Assembly (NCBI GenBank): GCA_030150045.1
Contig: JASLGM010000008.1
Location: 1-64,000 of the forward strand
Reading direction: 5' to 3'
Length of the DNA: 64,000 nucleotides
Source: Taishania sp.
GTDB lineage: Bacteria > Bacteroidota > Bacteroidia > Flavobacteriales_D > Crocinitomicaceae
Shown here: positions 9,618 to 17,863 of the stretch, piece by piece
How the letters are laid out: every line of letters starts with the position of its first letter
Position numbering within the stretch: the stretch's first letter is position 1
The notes under the pieces: model-generated
Databases searched by the model: none
Told to the model about the DNA's origin: nothing
The model's input: the letters and a program-made list of their open reading frames with translations, nothing else
Translations under genes and position numbers: made by a program

Positions 9618-9647
9618 AAATTTTTTACCTCATTTAGTGTTAGAAGC

Positions 9648-9679
9648 AAAAAAAAGTCGGAACTAGTGTCCCGACTTTC
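9648..9679 (-). terminator. Rho-independent terminator of purE
   Basis: On the minus strand AAAGTCGG, a ten-base loop, CCGACTTT and a run of T form a strong terminator a few bases after the purE stop. Confidence 0.8.
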
Positions 9680-9685
9680 GTGTTT

Positions 9686-10195
9686 TTATTCTAAATCAAT
9701 TTCGCGCTTTGCGTCTTTGATGTCTTCTGCGGATTTTCGCACGGCTTCTTTCAAGTCGGCCATGTAGTCTTCAACCTTTGCACGGATTTGGTCATTACTA
9801 GCACCTAGCATTCTTGCTGCTAAAATTCCCGCGTTGCGACCAGCATTTAGGGCAACAGTCGCTACAGGAATACCGTTTGGCATTTGTAAAATAGACAAAA
9901 TACTGTCCCACCCATCCAAAGAATTAGACGATTTAATGGGAACTCCAATCACAGGAAGAGCGGTTAAAGAAGCCGTCATTCCTGGTAAATGTGCTGCGCC
10001 ACCTGCTCCAGCAATTATGATACTGATGCCTCTTTTGTGTGCGTCTTTTGCGTATTCGAACATCAATTCTGGTGTTCTGTGCGCGGAAACGACATTCATT
10101 TCGTAAGCGATTTCGAACATATCTAAAATATCCGCTGCTTCGCGCATGATGTGTAGATCCGAAGAGCTACCCATGATAATTCCTACTTTTGCCAT
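9686..10195 (-). CDS. purE: N5-carboxyaminoimidazole ribonucleotide mutase
   Basis: Cytoplasmic PurE of de novo purine synthesis, converting N5-CAIR to 4-carboxy-AIR. The N-terminal MGSSSD phosphate-binding motif, SAHRTP with the catalytic His39, and GAGGAAHLPGM are all intact. Length (169) is normal. Its start overlaps the end of the tryptophan dioxygenase gene by 13 bases, so it is probably co-transcribed with it. A purine gene at the tail of an aromatic-catabolism cluster is odd in function but fits simple read-through. purK is not in the window. Confidence 0.96.
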   Translation of the reverse strand: MAKVGIIMGSSSDLHIMREAADILDMFEIAYEMNVVSAHRTPELMFEYAKDAHKRGISIIIAGAGGAAHLPGMTASLTALPVIGVPIKSSNSLDGWDSILSILQMPNGIPVATVALNAGRNAGILAARMLGASNDQIRAKVEDYMADLKEAVRKSAEDIKDAKREIDLE

Positions 10196-11178
10196 CCTTT
10201 AAATTTTTTGTGTGTTGTTATGGAGTTGATATTGGTTATGATATCGTGTTTTTCTAGATTGTCAATTCCCCAGTTTTCAATTTCATCGTCTGTCCAAAGT
10301 TCAGGGAAGAAAATGCGTTTTTGGTATTTGGGGAGCATGTATTTTTTCCAATCGCTGCCACCAGTTGCTTCTCCAGATCCTTTTCCGCTTTCGATATAGT
10401 GACGTGCGGTATTGAAATGATGCATGACCCACAATACGTTAACGGTGTGATCGTAATGGCGCATGGCATTGATGAGATCCAAGTTGTGTTGTTCGCTTTC
10501 TGGAAGGGAAAGGTACTTTGCCAAAATGTTTTGGGTGTTGTACTTTTTCATTGCATCCATCAGTTCCGTTTTGTAGCGATCTTGAAAGTTGCTTAGCAAT
10601 TTAGAAGTGGTTTTTTCTTTTGCGTCATAGCCTGCTGCTCGCCAATATAAGTGGTCGAAAGCAAATTCCCAAGGTGTGTTTCTGTCAATTGTGGAACGGA
10701 AACGGAAGTCGATGAGGTTGAGTAAATCTGTAGAAGCGAATTCGATGCTACGGTATTGTGCGCTTTGAAATCCACTTGCTGGCGTAAGGGTGTCTCTGAA
10801 CTTCATGTATTGTTCAATTTCCATTCCGTCTTTCATGATGCTAAACGAGTTGGAAAGTAAATCGAAGTATCGGCTGATTCTGCCCAAATGCATGGTGAAC
10901 TTTTCTGCTTTTATTTCTTCTGCTGCAGTGATTTGGTCAATTTCCCATAAAATCATCTTGAAAATCAATTCGTTGATTTGGTGGTACATGATGAATACCA
11001 TTTCGTCGGGCAGGTTGGTGCGTTGGATTTGCAGTCCAAGTAGGGCGTCTACTTGAATGTAATCCCAATAGGTAATGGGTTGCTGATGCAATAAACCAGA
11101 TAAATAGATATCTGGATTTTGGCCCATTGCCGTGTATTTTTCATCTATTGCTTTTAAAAGTTCTTCTCTCGACAGCAT
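10183..11178 (-). CDS. Tryptophan 2,3-dioxygenase family protein
   Basis: Heme enzyme of the tryptophan 2,3-dioxygenase family, which opens the indole ring of tryptophan to N-formylkynurenine. The mostly helical sequence has the family segments VFIMYHQINELIFKM (active-site histidine), SGFQSAQYRSIEF and the loop ESGKGSGEATGGSDW that closes over substrate; a histidine ahead of that loop (HHFNTARH) is the likely heme ligand. At 331 residues it is slightly longer than many bacterial forms. It follows hppD and hmgA but is separated by a terminator-like hairpin. No kynureninase or formamidase gene is in the window. Confidence 0.88.
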   Translation of the reverse strand: MLSREELLKAIDEKYTAMGQNPDIYLSGLLHQQPITYWDYIQVDALLGLQIQRTNLPDEMVFIMYHQINELIFKMILWEIDQITAAEEIKAEKFTMHLGRISRYFDLLSNSFSIMKDGMEIEQYMKFRDTLTPASGFQSAQYRSIEFASTDLLNLIDFRFRSTIDRNTPWEFAFDHLYWRAAGYDAKEKTTSKLLSNFQDRYKTELMDAMKKYNTQNILAKYLSLPESEQHNLDLINAMRHYDHTVNVLWVMHHFNTARHYIESGKGSGEATGGSDWKKYMLPKYQKRIFFPELWTDDEIENWGIDNLEKHDIITNINSITTHKKFKGWQK

Positions 11179-11206
11179 ACCTTTTTATTTGACGACTAAA
11201 AATTGG

Positions 11207-11232
11207 AAAAGCCCTCCCGAAGGAGAGCTTTG
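11207..11232 (-). terminator. Terminator-like hairpin after hppD
   Basis: Minus strand AAAGCTCTCC-TTCG-GGAGGGCTTTT: a GC-rich stem with a stable UUCG-type loop, then TTTT. It may reduce read-through from hppD into the dioxygenase gene. Confidence 0.65.
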
Positions 11233-11240
11233 TGTTGTTT

Positions 11241-12401
11241 TTATAAAGTTCCTCTTTTTTCTTGTTCTCTTTCGATGGATTCAAACAAGGCTTTGAAGTT
11301 TCCTGCTCCAAATCCTCTTGCTCCCATTCGTTGAATGATTTCGAAGAATAAAGTAGGTCTGTCTTCTACCGGTTTTGTAAAGATTTGAAGTAAGTATCCT
11401 TCTTCATCGGCGTCGATCATGATTCCTAGTTTTTGCAATTCCTTGATGTCTTCTTTGAATTTAGACATGTGATCTTTTAGACGTTCTGGAATTCCATCGT
11501 AATATGCTTGCGGCGGTGTAGATAAGAATTCTACTCCTCTTGCTTTCATGTCTGCCACTGTTTTGATGATGTCATCAGTTGCCACAGCGATGTGCTGAAC
11601 ACCTTCGCCTTCGTAGAAATCTAAGTATTCTTCAATTTGTGAACGTTTTTTTCCTTCAGCTGGTTCGTTGATAGGGAACTTGATGCGTCCGTTTCCATTT
11701 GCCATAACTTTAGACATCAAAGCGGAATATTCCGTAGTAATTTGTTTGTCGTCAAAAGATAAGAAGTTAACGAATCCCATTACATCTTCGAACCATTTTA
11801 CCCAAACGTTCATTTGGTTCCAATCTACGTTTCCAACCATGTGGTCAACGTATTTTAAACCTACTGGCGCTGGGTTGTAATCTGACTCCCATTTTTTGTA
11901 ACCTGGCATAAATAAACCGTTGTAGTTCTTACGTTCCGTAAACATGAAAACGGTTTCACCGTATGCAAAGATTCCTGCTTGTACAACTTCACCATTTTCG
12001 TCTGTTGTTACAACAGGTTCCATGTAAGATTTTGCACCACGTTTGATAGTTTCCTCATAAGATTTACGAGCGTCATCTACCCACATTGCAACGATTTTCA
12101 CTCCGTCTCCGTGTTTTTTCACGTGTTCACCAATTGGTGACGTAGAGTTTAACGCTGTTGTTAGAACAATTCTGATTTTATCTTGTTTGATAACGTAAGA
12201 TGCGCGGTCTTTCATTCCAGTTTCTAATCCAGCGTATGCTTCAGATTGAAAACCAAATGCTGTTTTGTAATAGTGAGCTGCTTGTTTTGCGTTTCCTACA
12301 TAAAATTCTACGTAATCTGTTCCTAAAATAGGTAAGAAGTCTTGTGCGCCTTCAAAGATTTTTTCTAATCCGAATTCTACTGATTTAAGTTCGTTTGACA
12401 T
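11241..12401 (-). CDS. hppD: 4-hydroxyphenylpyruvate dioxygenase
   Basis: Non-heme Fe(II) enzyme that converts 4-hydroxyphenylpyruvate to homogentisate in tyrosine and phenylalanine breakdown. Two vicinal-oxygen-chelate halves are visible. Likely iron ligands are His in YVDHMVGNV, His in GVQHIAVATDD and Glu in LFFEIIQR; the C-terminal gate helix RGFGAGNFKALFE is typical. The chosen ATG (product starts MSNELKSVEF, 386 residues) avoids overlap with hmgA and leaves an 11-base gap; an earlier in-frame ATG eight codons upstream is less likely. It is co-oriented with hmgA, which uses its product. Confidence 0.95.
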   Translation of the reverse strand: MSNELKSVEFGLEKIFEGAQDFLPILGTDYVEFYVGNAKQAAHYYKTAFGFQSEAYAGLETGMKDRASYVIKQDKIRIVLTTALNSTSPIGEHVKKHGDGVKIVAMWVDDARKSYEETIKRGAKSYMEPVVTTDENGEVVQAGIFAYGETVFMFTERKNYNGLFMPGYKKWESDYNPAPVGLKYVDHMVGNVDWNQMNVWVKWFEDVMGFVNFLSFDDKQITTEYSALMSKVMANGNGRIKFPINEPAEGKKRSQIEEYLDFYEGEGVQHIAVATDDIIKTVADMKARGVEFLSTPPQAYYDGIPERLKDHMSKFKEDIKELQKLGIMIDADEEGYLLQIFTKPVEDRPTLFFEIIQRMGARGFGAGNFKALFESIEREQEKRGTL

Positions 12402-12412
12402 GTTTTTATGTT

Positions 12413-13570
12413 TTATAATTTCCAAGATGTTTTGTATTCTACTAATTCTAAGTCAAGTGCTTGCTTGGTTAATTTTAAGGGTTTGAATGTGTCAACCATT
12501 ACTGCAAGTTCTTGTGTTTCTGTTTTTCCAATGCTTCTTTCATATGCACCTGGATGAGGTCCGTGAGGAATTCCAGCAGGATGTAAAGTGATTTGGCCTT
12601 TTTCAACATGGTTTCTACTCATGAAATCTCCGTCTACATAGTATAAAACTTCGTCTGAATCAATGTTACTATGGTTGTAAGGTGCTGGAATAGAAAGAGG
12701 ATGGTAATCGTACATTCGAGGGACGAATGAACAAATCACGAAGCCACTTGTTTCAAATGTTTGATGTACGGGAGGTGGTTGGTGTACTCGTCCTGTGATA
12801 GGTTCAAATTCATGAATTGAAAAAGCGTAAGGATAATTGTACCCGTCCCAGCCAACAACATCAAAAGGATGATTTGCGTAAACATATTGGTACAAGGTGT
12901 CTTGCTTTTTTATTTTTATAAGGAATTCTCCTTTTTCATCTATGGGTTCCAAATTATGTGGAGGACGAATGTCGCGTTCACAAAATGGAGCATGTTCCAA
13001 AAGTTGTCCAAACCAATTACGGTAACGTTTTGGCGTATAAACTGGAGAGAAGGATTGAACAATGAACAAACGGTTGTCGTCAGTATTAAAGTGTAATTGG
13101 TAAATCATACCTCGCGGAATGACTAAATAATCACCATAGGAAAAATCAATGTTTCCTAATTGTGTTTTCAATACACCTTCTCCTTTGTGAACAAAGATAA
13201 CTTCGTCTGCATCCGCGTTTTTATAGAAATAATCCGTCATGGATTTTCTAGGGGAAGATAGTTCAATGTAGCAATCGCTGTTTACCAATACAGGAACTCG
13301 GCTTTCTAAGAAATCGTCACATGGCTTTACCTGAAAACCTTGTAGACTTCTCATGGTCATGTTCTTGTCAATGGCAATTTCTGGTGCAATATTTTTTTCT
13401 TCCAAGATGTCGGTTACCACTGTTGGGGGATGTATGTGATACATCAAACAAGACATACCGTCAAAACCTACTGTTCCAAATAATTGTTCTTGGTAAAGAG
13501 AACCATCTGGTTGGCGAAATTGAATGTGTCTTTTTGAAGGAAATTTTCCTAATTTATGATAAAATGGCAT
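12413..13570 (-). CDS. hmgA: Homogentisate 1,2-dioxygenase
   Basis: Iron cupin enzyme that cleaves the ring of homogentisate, the step after HppD. Recognisable segments are VHKGEGVLKTQLG, FNTDDNRLFIVQSFSP and the C-terminal cupin with LYYVDGDFMSRNHVEKG and HPAGIPHGPHPG, which carry the predicted iron-binding His and Glu. The start at MPFYHKLG matches bacterial relatives; an upstream ATG would add nine unrelated residues. First gene of the minus-strand cluster hmgA-hppD-tryptophan dioxygenase-purE. The next pathway enzymes (maleylacetoacetate isomerase, fumarylacetoacetase) are not in the window. Confidence 0.94.
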   Translation of the reverse strand: MPFYHKLGKFPSKRHIQFRQPDGSLYQEQLFGTVGFDGMSCLMYHIHPPTVVTDILEEKNIAPEIAIDKNMTMRSLQGFQVKPCDDFLESRVPVLVNSDCYIELSSPRKSMTDYFYKNADADEVIFVHKGEGVLKTQLGNIDFSYGDYLVIPRGMIYQLHFNTDDNRLFIVQSFSPVYTPKRYRNWFGQLLEHAPFCERDIRPPHNLEPIDEKGEFLIKIKKQDTLYQYVYANHPFDVVGWDGYNYPYAFSIHEFEPITGRVHQPPPVHQTFETSGFVICSFVPRMYDYHPLSIPAPYNHSNIDSDEVLYYVDGDFMSRNHVEKGQITLHPAGIPHGPHPGAYERSIGKTETQELAVMVDTFKPLKLTKQALDLELVEYKTSWKL

Positions 13571-13710
13571 GCGTATAATAAATGGGTTATTAAACAAAAT
13601 GAGTAATCTTCAAGAAATGAACTCATTCTGGATTACGTTTGATTAGAAATTTTAATAATTCTGTTAGCTCAACCCACATAAGATAGTCTTTTGCATTAAT
13701 TGCTTAATAA

Positions 13711-13718
13711 CAAATATA
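13711..13718 (-). promoter_or_regulatory. Candidate -7 box for hmgA
   Basis: TATATTTG on the minus strand matches TAnnTTTG exactly. No TTG is found at the expected -33 distance, and the leader would be about 140 bases, so support is modest. Confidence 0.35.
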
Positions 13719-13840
13719 TGAAAAAACGATTTATTAACCGACTTATGGTTGTTAAATCAGAAGGCTGCCGGATAAAAATCAACTTACTTAAATCATTTTT
13801 CCGTTTTCAATTGTTACTTTACCAGAATAAACACTTCCAT

Positions 13841-13870
13841 TTTACTTTTTAGAGAACAATAAAAAGTAAA
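13841..13870. repeat. 11-bp perfect inverted repeat
   Basis: TTTACTTTTTA, eight-base loop, TAAAAAGTAAA. It lies between divergent genes, so it could be an operator, or a weak terminator of a vanished gene. Confidence 0.5.
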
Positions 13871-14042
13871 TTTTCTTTTGATTTGTTTTCCCAATAAAGG
13901 GCCTGTGCTTTTTAAGTACATACCTTTTTTAGGTGTTTTTCAGGAAGAACCGCAAATATTTATGGAAAGTATTTCCGAACTCTTAATCGATTTACTAATA
14001 TTGCATTGCTTTTTGATGAATAATTGAACAAATATAGAAACC

Positions 14043-14996
14043 ATGCAAAAAACGTTAGTGATAGGGGCTGGAGGCCAAATTGGAACAGAATTGGTGGCTG
14101 AATTGCGCCGAAGAAAAGGAGTGGAAAACGTAATTGCGTCGGACATTAAAGAAGAACCTTCAGCGGCATTAGCAGATGGACCTTATGTTGCAATGGATGT
14201 CTTAGATCGCCAGCAAGTAAGGACGTATATCATTGACAATGGAATAAAGGAAGTGTATCTTTTGGCAGCTATGTTATCAGCAACAGCTGAAAAACACCCC
14301 GATTTTGCATGGAAGTTAAACATGGAAAGTCTTTTTACGATTTTAGATTTAGCAAAAGAAGGATATGTTGAGAAAATCTTTTGGCCTTCTTCAATCGCGG
14401 TTTTTGGACCAACGACACCTAGAGTGAATACTCCACAATATACAGTAATGGAGCCTTCTACTGTATATGGGATTTCAAAACAAACAGGTGAACGTTGGTG
14501 TGAATATTATTTCAATAAATTTAATGTAGACGTTAGAAGTATTCGCTACCCCGGATTAATTTCCTACACAGCATTACCAGGTGGTGGAACAACGGATTAC
14601 GCGGTAGACATCTTTTATAGAGCTAAACAAAATGGGAGGTATACTTGCTTCTTGAAAGAAGATACGGCTTTACCTATGATGTTTATGGAGGATGCTATTC
14701 GTGCAACGATTGACTTAATGGACGCACCAAAAGAAAATATAACCATTCGTTCTTCTTATAACTTAGGTGGTATTAGTTTTACACCAAAATCATTGACAGA
14801 AGCGATTCAAAAAGAAATGCCAGATTTTGAGATTTCCTATGAACCTGATTTCCGACAAGCTATTGCTGATAGTTGGCCTGGATCAATCGAAGATAGTTAT
14901 GCACGCACAGATTGGGGATGGAATGAAAAATATGATATTACAGCTTTAGTTGAGGTGATGTTAACGAACGTCGACCCGTCTAAATTGAGTGATTAG
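14043..14996 (+). CDS. Short-chain L-threonine 3-dehydrogenase (SDR family)
   Basis: NAD-dependent extended short-chain dehydrogenase most like the L-threonine dehydrogenases of Flavobacteriia, which oxidise threonine to 2-amino-3-oxobutyrate. The Rossmann motif GAGGQIG is at residues 8-14; the catalytic Ser (WPSSIAVFGP, about 116), Tyr142 and Lys146 (YGISK) are present. RYPGLISY and the GGGTTDYAVDIFY segment are typical of this subfamily, as opposed to the zinc-type Tdh. 317 residues, monocistronic, opposite hmgA. A different UDP-sugar epimerase activity is unlikely but not excluded. Confidence 0.88.
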   Translation: MQKTLVIGAGGQIGTELVAELRRRKGVENVIASDIKEEPSAALADGPYVAMDVLDRQQVRTYIIDNGIKEVYLLAAMLSATAEKHPDFAWKLNMESLFTILDLAKEGYVEKIFWPSSIAVFGPTTPRVNTPQYTVMEPSTVYGISKQTGERWCEYYFNKFNVDVRSIRYPGLISYTALPGGGTTDYAVDIFYRAKQNGRYTCFLKEDTALPMMFMEDAIRATIDLMDAPKENITIRSSYNLGGISFTPKSLTEAIQKEMPDFEISYEPDFRQAIADSWPGSIEDSYARTDWGWNEKYDITALVEVMLTNVDPSKLSD

Positions 14997-15178
14997 CGCA
15001 GTTGTATTTAGTGAAATGTTTATTTCATTGATTGTGAGCACTTGATTTTGTTTTTAACGGTTTTTTCTTCATGTTGTAGCTTTTTTTAATAGAAGTAAAG
15101 AACTAATTACTTATCTTGTGTTCATATTTGTGTTTTTTAGTTTTAGTTTATAGGTGTAATGTTTTAATTTTCACGGAA

Positions 15179-16054
15179 ATGAATAAGTTTAAATACTTAA
15201 TTCCACTCACGTGTTTGTTTGCTTTGTTTTGCAACTTTTCGTATGCTTTTGACCAGGATGGCAATTTCAATCGAAGAGATGAAAATGGTAAAAAACAGGG
15301 TAAGTGGGTCTACTTAGGAAAAGATAGGCCGTCGGAAGGTTACCCTCAAGAGGGAAAAATAGAAGAAGGCTCATATATTGATGATAGAAAAGAAGGTGTT
15401 TGGATCAAATACCATCCAGATGGAGTTACTCCAAAGTTGAAAGGAGTGTATGCGAATAATCGTCCAAATGGAGCTTATGAAAAAATCAATTTAAAAGGAA
15501 TTGTTATTGAGAAGGGAGTCTTTTCCTCAGGGAAATATAGAGATTCTTTGATTCGATATCATGACAATGGTGAGGTTGCTTATCAAAGTTTTTATAATGA
15601 AAATGGAAATGAAGATGGAAAAATTCGATTCTTCTATCCAAATGGAAAAGTAGAGTTTGAATACAATGCTGATAATGGAAAACCACGCGGTAAAGCCATT
15701 CGTTATTATGAAAATGGAGACAAGAAAGAAGTGCTTTTTTATAATGATCAAGGACAAATGACAGGTTCTGAGCAGTTTGAAATGGTTAACCCTCAGATAA
15801 AAGTGGTTAAACCTGAGATAGGTCCTAAAGAAATTGCTCCCACAGTGAGTAATCCAAATACGAAGGGAATACGATTCTCGCCAAATGGATATAACAAAGT
15901 GTATAACGCGAATCACGAAATTTGGCAAGATGGTGAATTTAAAAACGGACGCTTGTGGGATGGTAAAGTCTACGAATATGATAGGGACGGTATCTTACTT
16001 AAGGTGAAAGTATACAGAAATGGAATGTATCATTCCGAAGGACAATTGAACTAA
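15179..16054 (+). CDS. Secreted MORN-type repeat protein (YwqK-like)
   Basis: Protein of 291 residues with a signal peptide (about 1-22, ending SYA) and a body of repeated short beta units such as GKWVYLGKD, GVWIKYHPDG, GKIRFFYPNGKVEFEY and GKAIRYYENGDKKE. These match the MORN-variant repeats annotated as YwqK-type antitoxin in databases; that antitoxin label is not evidence of toxin neutralisation here, and no toxin gene is adjacent. In Bacteroidota such proteins are usually exported and of unknown role. The ATG chosen sits directly before the signal peptide. A strong terminator follows. Confidence 0.75.
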   Translation: MNKFKYLIPLTCLFALFCNFSYAFDQDGNFNRRDENGKKQGKWVYLGKDRPSEGYPQEGKIEEGSYIDDRKEGVWIKYHPDGVTPKLKGVYANNRPNGAYEKINLKGIVIEKGVFSSGKYRDSLIRYHDNGEVAYQSFYNENGNEDGKIRFFYPNGKVEFEYNADNGKPRGKAIRYYENGDKKEVLFYNDQGQMTGSEQFEMVNPQIKVVKPEIGPKEIAPTVSNPNTKGIRFSPNGYNKVYNANHEIWQDGEFKNGRLWDGKVYEYDRDGILLKVKVYRNGMYHSEGQLN

Positions 16055-16087
16055 ATAGAAGCATTCTATTGAGTAATGATATATAGT

Positions 16088-16112
16088 AAAACCCTCTTCG
16101 GAGGGTTTTTTT
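16088..16112 (+). terminator. Rho-independent terminator
   Basis: AAAACCCTC-TTCG-GAGGGTTTT followed by T residues: a nine-base-pair stem with UUCG loop. It separates the MORN gene from deoC. Confidence 0.9.
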
Positions 16113-16120
16113 TATATTTG
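16113..16120 (+). promoter_or_regulatory. Candidate -7 box for deoC
   Basis: TATATTTG matches TAnnTTTG, 22 bases before the deoC ATG and immediately after the preceding terminator. No clear -33 TTG. Confidence 0.5.
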
Positions 16121-16142
16121 GAACTTAAGAAAAGATAACGGC

Positions 16143-17003
16143 ATGATAGATGTAAATCAAATTTGGGAGAAAGCTATCGAAGCTCGGATTCAAAGAATAA
16201 AGAAAAGAACTTGGGGATTCGAAGAGCGTTTTGACGCCTTGCAGGCGGTTTTGAGTATGATCGTTTTGACGAGCCTAGAGGGGAGCGATACTCCGGATAA
16301 AATAGCGACTCTAGTACAACGGGCAAAGCAGCCTAGTACAAAAATAGAAACGCTACCACATACTGCCGCAGTTTGTGTTTATCCTAATATGGTAACCCAT
16401 GCTCGCCAAGCTTTAGGGGAAGAGTCGCCCATTAGAATTGCTGCTGTAGCAACTGCATTCCCGTCTGGACAATCAAGTTTTGAGGTGAAGAAGTTAGATA
16501 CTCAACTTGCACTGGATCAAGGTGCAGATGAGATAGATATGGTTATCTCCAGAGGGAGGTTTTTGGCAGGAGAAGAAAATTTTGTTTTTGATGAAATTGC
16601 AGCCATAAAAGAAATTTGTGGAGATAAAACGTTAAAAGTAATCCTTGAAACGGGAGAACTTCTAAATCTTAGTAATGTAAAAAAAGCAAGTGAAATAGCC
16701 ATCAAAGCTGGAGCAGATTTCATTAAAACATCCACAGGGAAAATTTCAACTGTTGCTACTTTGCCTGTTTCATTAGTAATGTTACGTACCATTAAAGCTC
16801 ATTTTGATAGAACAGGCGTGAAAATTGGGATGAAACCCGCAGGTGGAATTTCTAATGGCGATGTCGCCTTGCAATATTTAGCATTGGTTAATGAAGAGCT
16901 TGGCGAAGAATGGTTAACAAAAGACCTTTTCCGCTTTGGCGCTAGCAGCTTGGTGAATGATGTCGTGAGACAATTAGAAGAATTTAAGGTAATTCAGTTT
17001 TAA
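16143..17003 (+). CDS. deoC: Deoxyribose-phosphate aldolase
   Basis: Class I aldolase cleaving 2-deoxyribose-5-phosphate to glyceraldehyde-3-phosphate and acetaldehyde in deoxynucleoside breakdown. The Schiff-base Lys195 lies in DFIKTSTGK, the assisting Lys231 in GMKPAGGIS, and Asp132 in EIDMVIS, so the catalytic set is complete. Length 286 puts it with the longer DeoC class rather than the 220-residue one. The next gene starts right after its stop, so deoC leads a three-gene unit whose other members are unknown. Confidence 0.94.
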   Translation: MIDVNQIWEKAIEARIQRIKKRTWGFEERFDALQAVLSMIVLTSLEGSDTPDKIATLVQRAKQPSTKIETLPHTAAVCVYPNMVTHARQALGEESPIRIAAVATAFPSGQSSFEVKKLDTQLALDQGADEIDMVISRGRFLAGEENFVFDEIAAIKEICGDKTLKVILETGELLNLSNVKKASEIAIKAGADFIKTSTGKISTVATLPVSLVMLRTIKAHFDRTGVKIGMKPAGGISNGDVALQYLALVNEELGEEWLTKDLFRFGASSLVNDVVRQLEEFKVIQF

Positions 17004-17861
17004 ATGGAAACAATTTACGGAAATCCAATTGCGCTTTTTTCGAATGAAATGGAAAAAGAAAAGTTGAGAGTACTTTCAATTATAAACTTTTCGCAAGACA
17101 AAAAGTATAGTTTGCTGTGGGAGAGTTACTCCTATCTAAAAGAACACGATGCTGAATTGTTAGAAATATTAGTGAAAGAAAATGGGATTCCTTTTTCTGC
17201 CGCTCAAGAACAATTGAAAGAACTGGATCAGTTTTTATTACAAACTTTCACTTATTTGAATGAACAACAATACACTTTAGGCAAGACGAAGGCGGTTCGT
17301 ATGGAAGATTATTCTATTACACAATTATTCGCTCTTTTTTTCTCAGCTTATGTGTTTAATGTAACCTTGATATTAGGGGCAGAGGAAGAACGTTTTGCGC
17401 ATGCGTTTATGAACCGTTTCTTTACTCAGTTTCCGGAATGGGGGAATGACCTGATTTCCGGTGAGGCGAGTGCTTTAACTTCTCCTTTTGAATTTGAGTG
17501 GGAAGTTGTGATGGAGATGGGATATGTGGATGAAATAGTGGAATACTTACTTCATACTTGTGTGTTGCAATATCCTCTTTTCAAAGTTACTTCGCTTTCT
17601 GTTTTAGCTGACGATGAGATAAAACCTAGTTTTCAAGCCAAGTGGGGATTTCAAGTTCAACAATTAGTTGAAGGACCAGCTGAAGGAGTGAATACTGATT
17701 ATGTTGAAGTTGTACCTGCTTTTACTTTTATTAGTGAAACAAGAGGAGAAGGGGTGCTAAATGATTGGACAGAAGATCAAGAGATGGAGCAGGCAATTGT
17801 TAAAGGGAATGACGCGTCTTGGTTTTCCCCTTTGTTTGTACAAAAGCACTTAAAACTATAA
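17004..17861 (+). CDS. Hypothetical protein, acidic, after deoC
   Basis: I do not recognise a family. The 285-residue product is acidic, has no signal peptide or clear membrane helix, and looks mostly helical in the first half (KEHDAELLEILVKENG, EQLKELDQFLLQTF), with a more beta-like C-terminus. A hydrophobic patch near residues 110-125 (LFALFFSAYVFNVTLILG) is more likely core than membrane. Its ATG begins directly after the deoC stop with no gap, and a second unknown gene follows two bases after its stop, so all three are probably translated from one mRNA. Confidence 0.7.
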   Translation: METIYGNPIALFSNEMEKEKLRVLSIINFSQDKKYSLLWESYSYLKEHDAELLEILVKENGIPFSAAQEQLKELDQFLLQTFTYLNEQQYTLGKTKAVRMEDYSITQLFALFFSAYVFNVTLILGAEEERFAHAFMNRFFTQFPEWGNDLISGEASALTSPFEFEWEVVMEMGYVDEIVEYLLHTCVLQYPLFKVTSLSVLADDEIKPSFQAKWGFQVQQLVEGPAEGVNTDYVEVVPAFTFISETRGEGVLNDWTEDQEMEQAIVKGNDASWFSPLFVQKHLKL

Positions 17862-17863
17862 AG

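Larger units (their letters stand above)
9261..9685. other. Gap between convergent genes with inverted family A pair
   Basis: Between namZ and purE, which converge, lie a plus-oriented and a minus-oriented family A copy, followed by the purE terminator. No gene is seen. Confidence 0.6.
13571..14042. other. Divergent intergenic region hmgA / threonine dehydrogenase
   Basis: Holds a candidate promoter box for hmgA, an 11-bp perfect inverted repeat, and a short frame on the minus strand that may be a gene fossil. About 20 bases near 13760 (GGCTGCCGGATAAAA) resemble the end of a family B repeat. No intact gene is evident. Confidence 0.5.

Noticed and set aside
15179..16054. MORN/YwqK-like protein as half of a toxin-antitoxin pair
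   Set aside because: The name is inherited from database labels; it has a signal peptide and no adjacent toxin.
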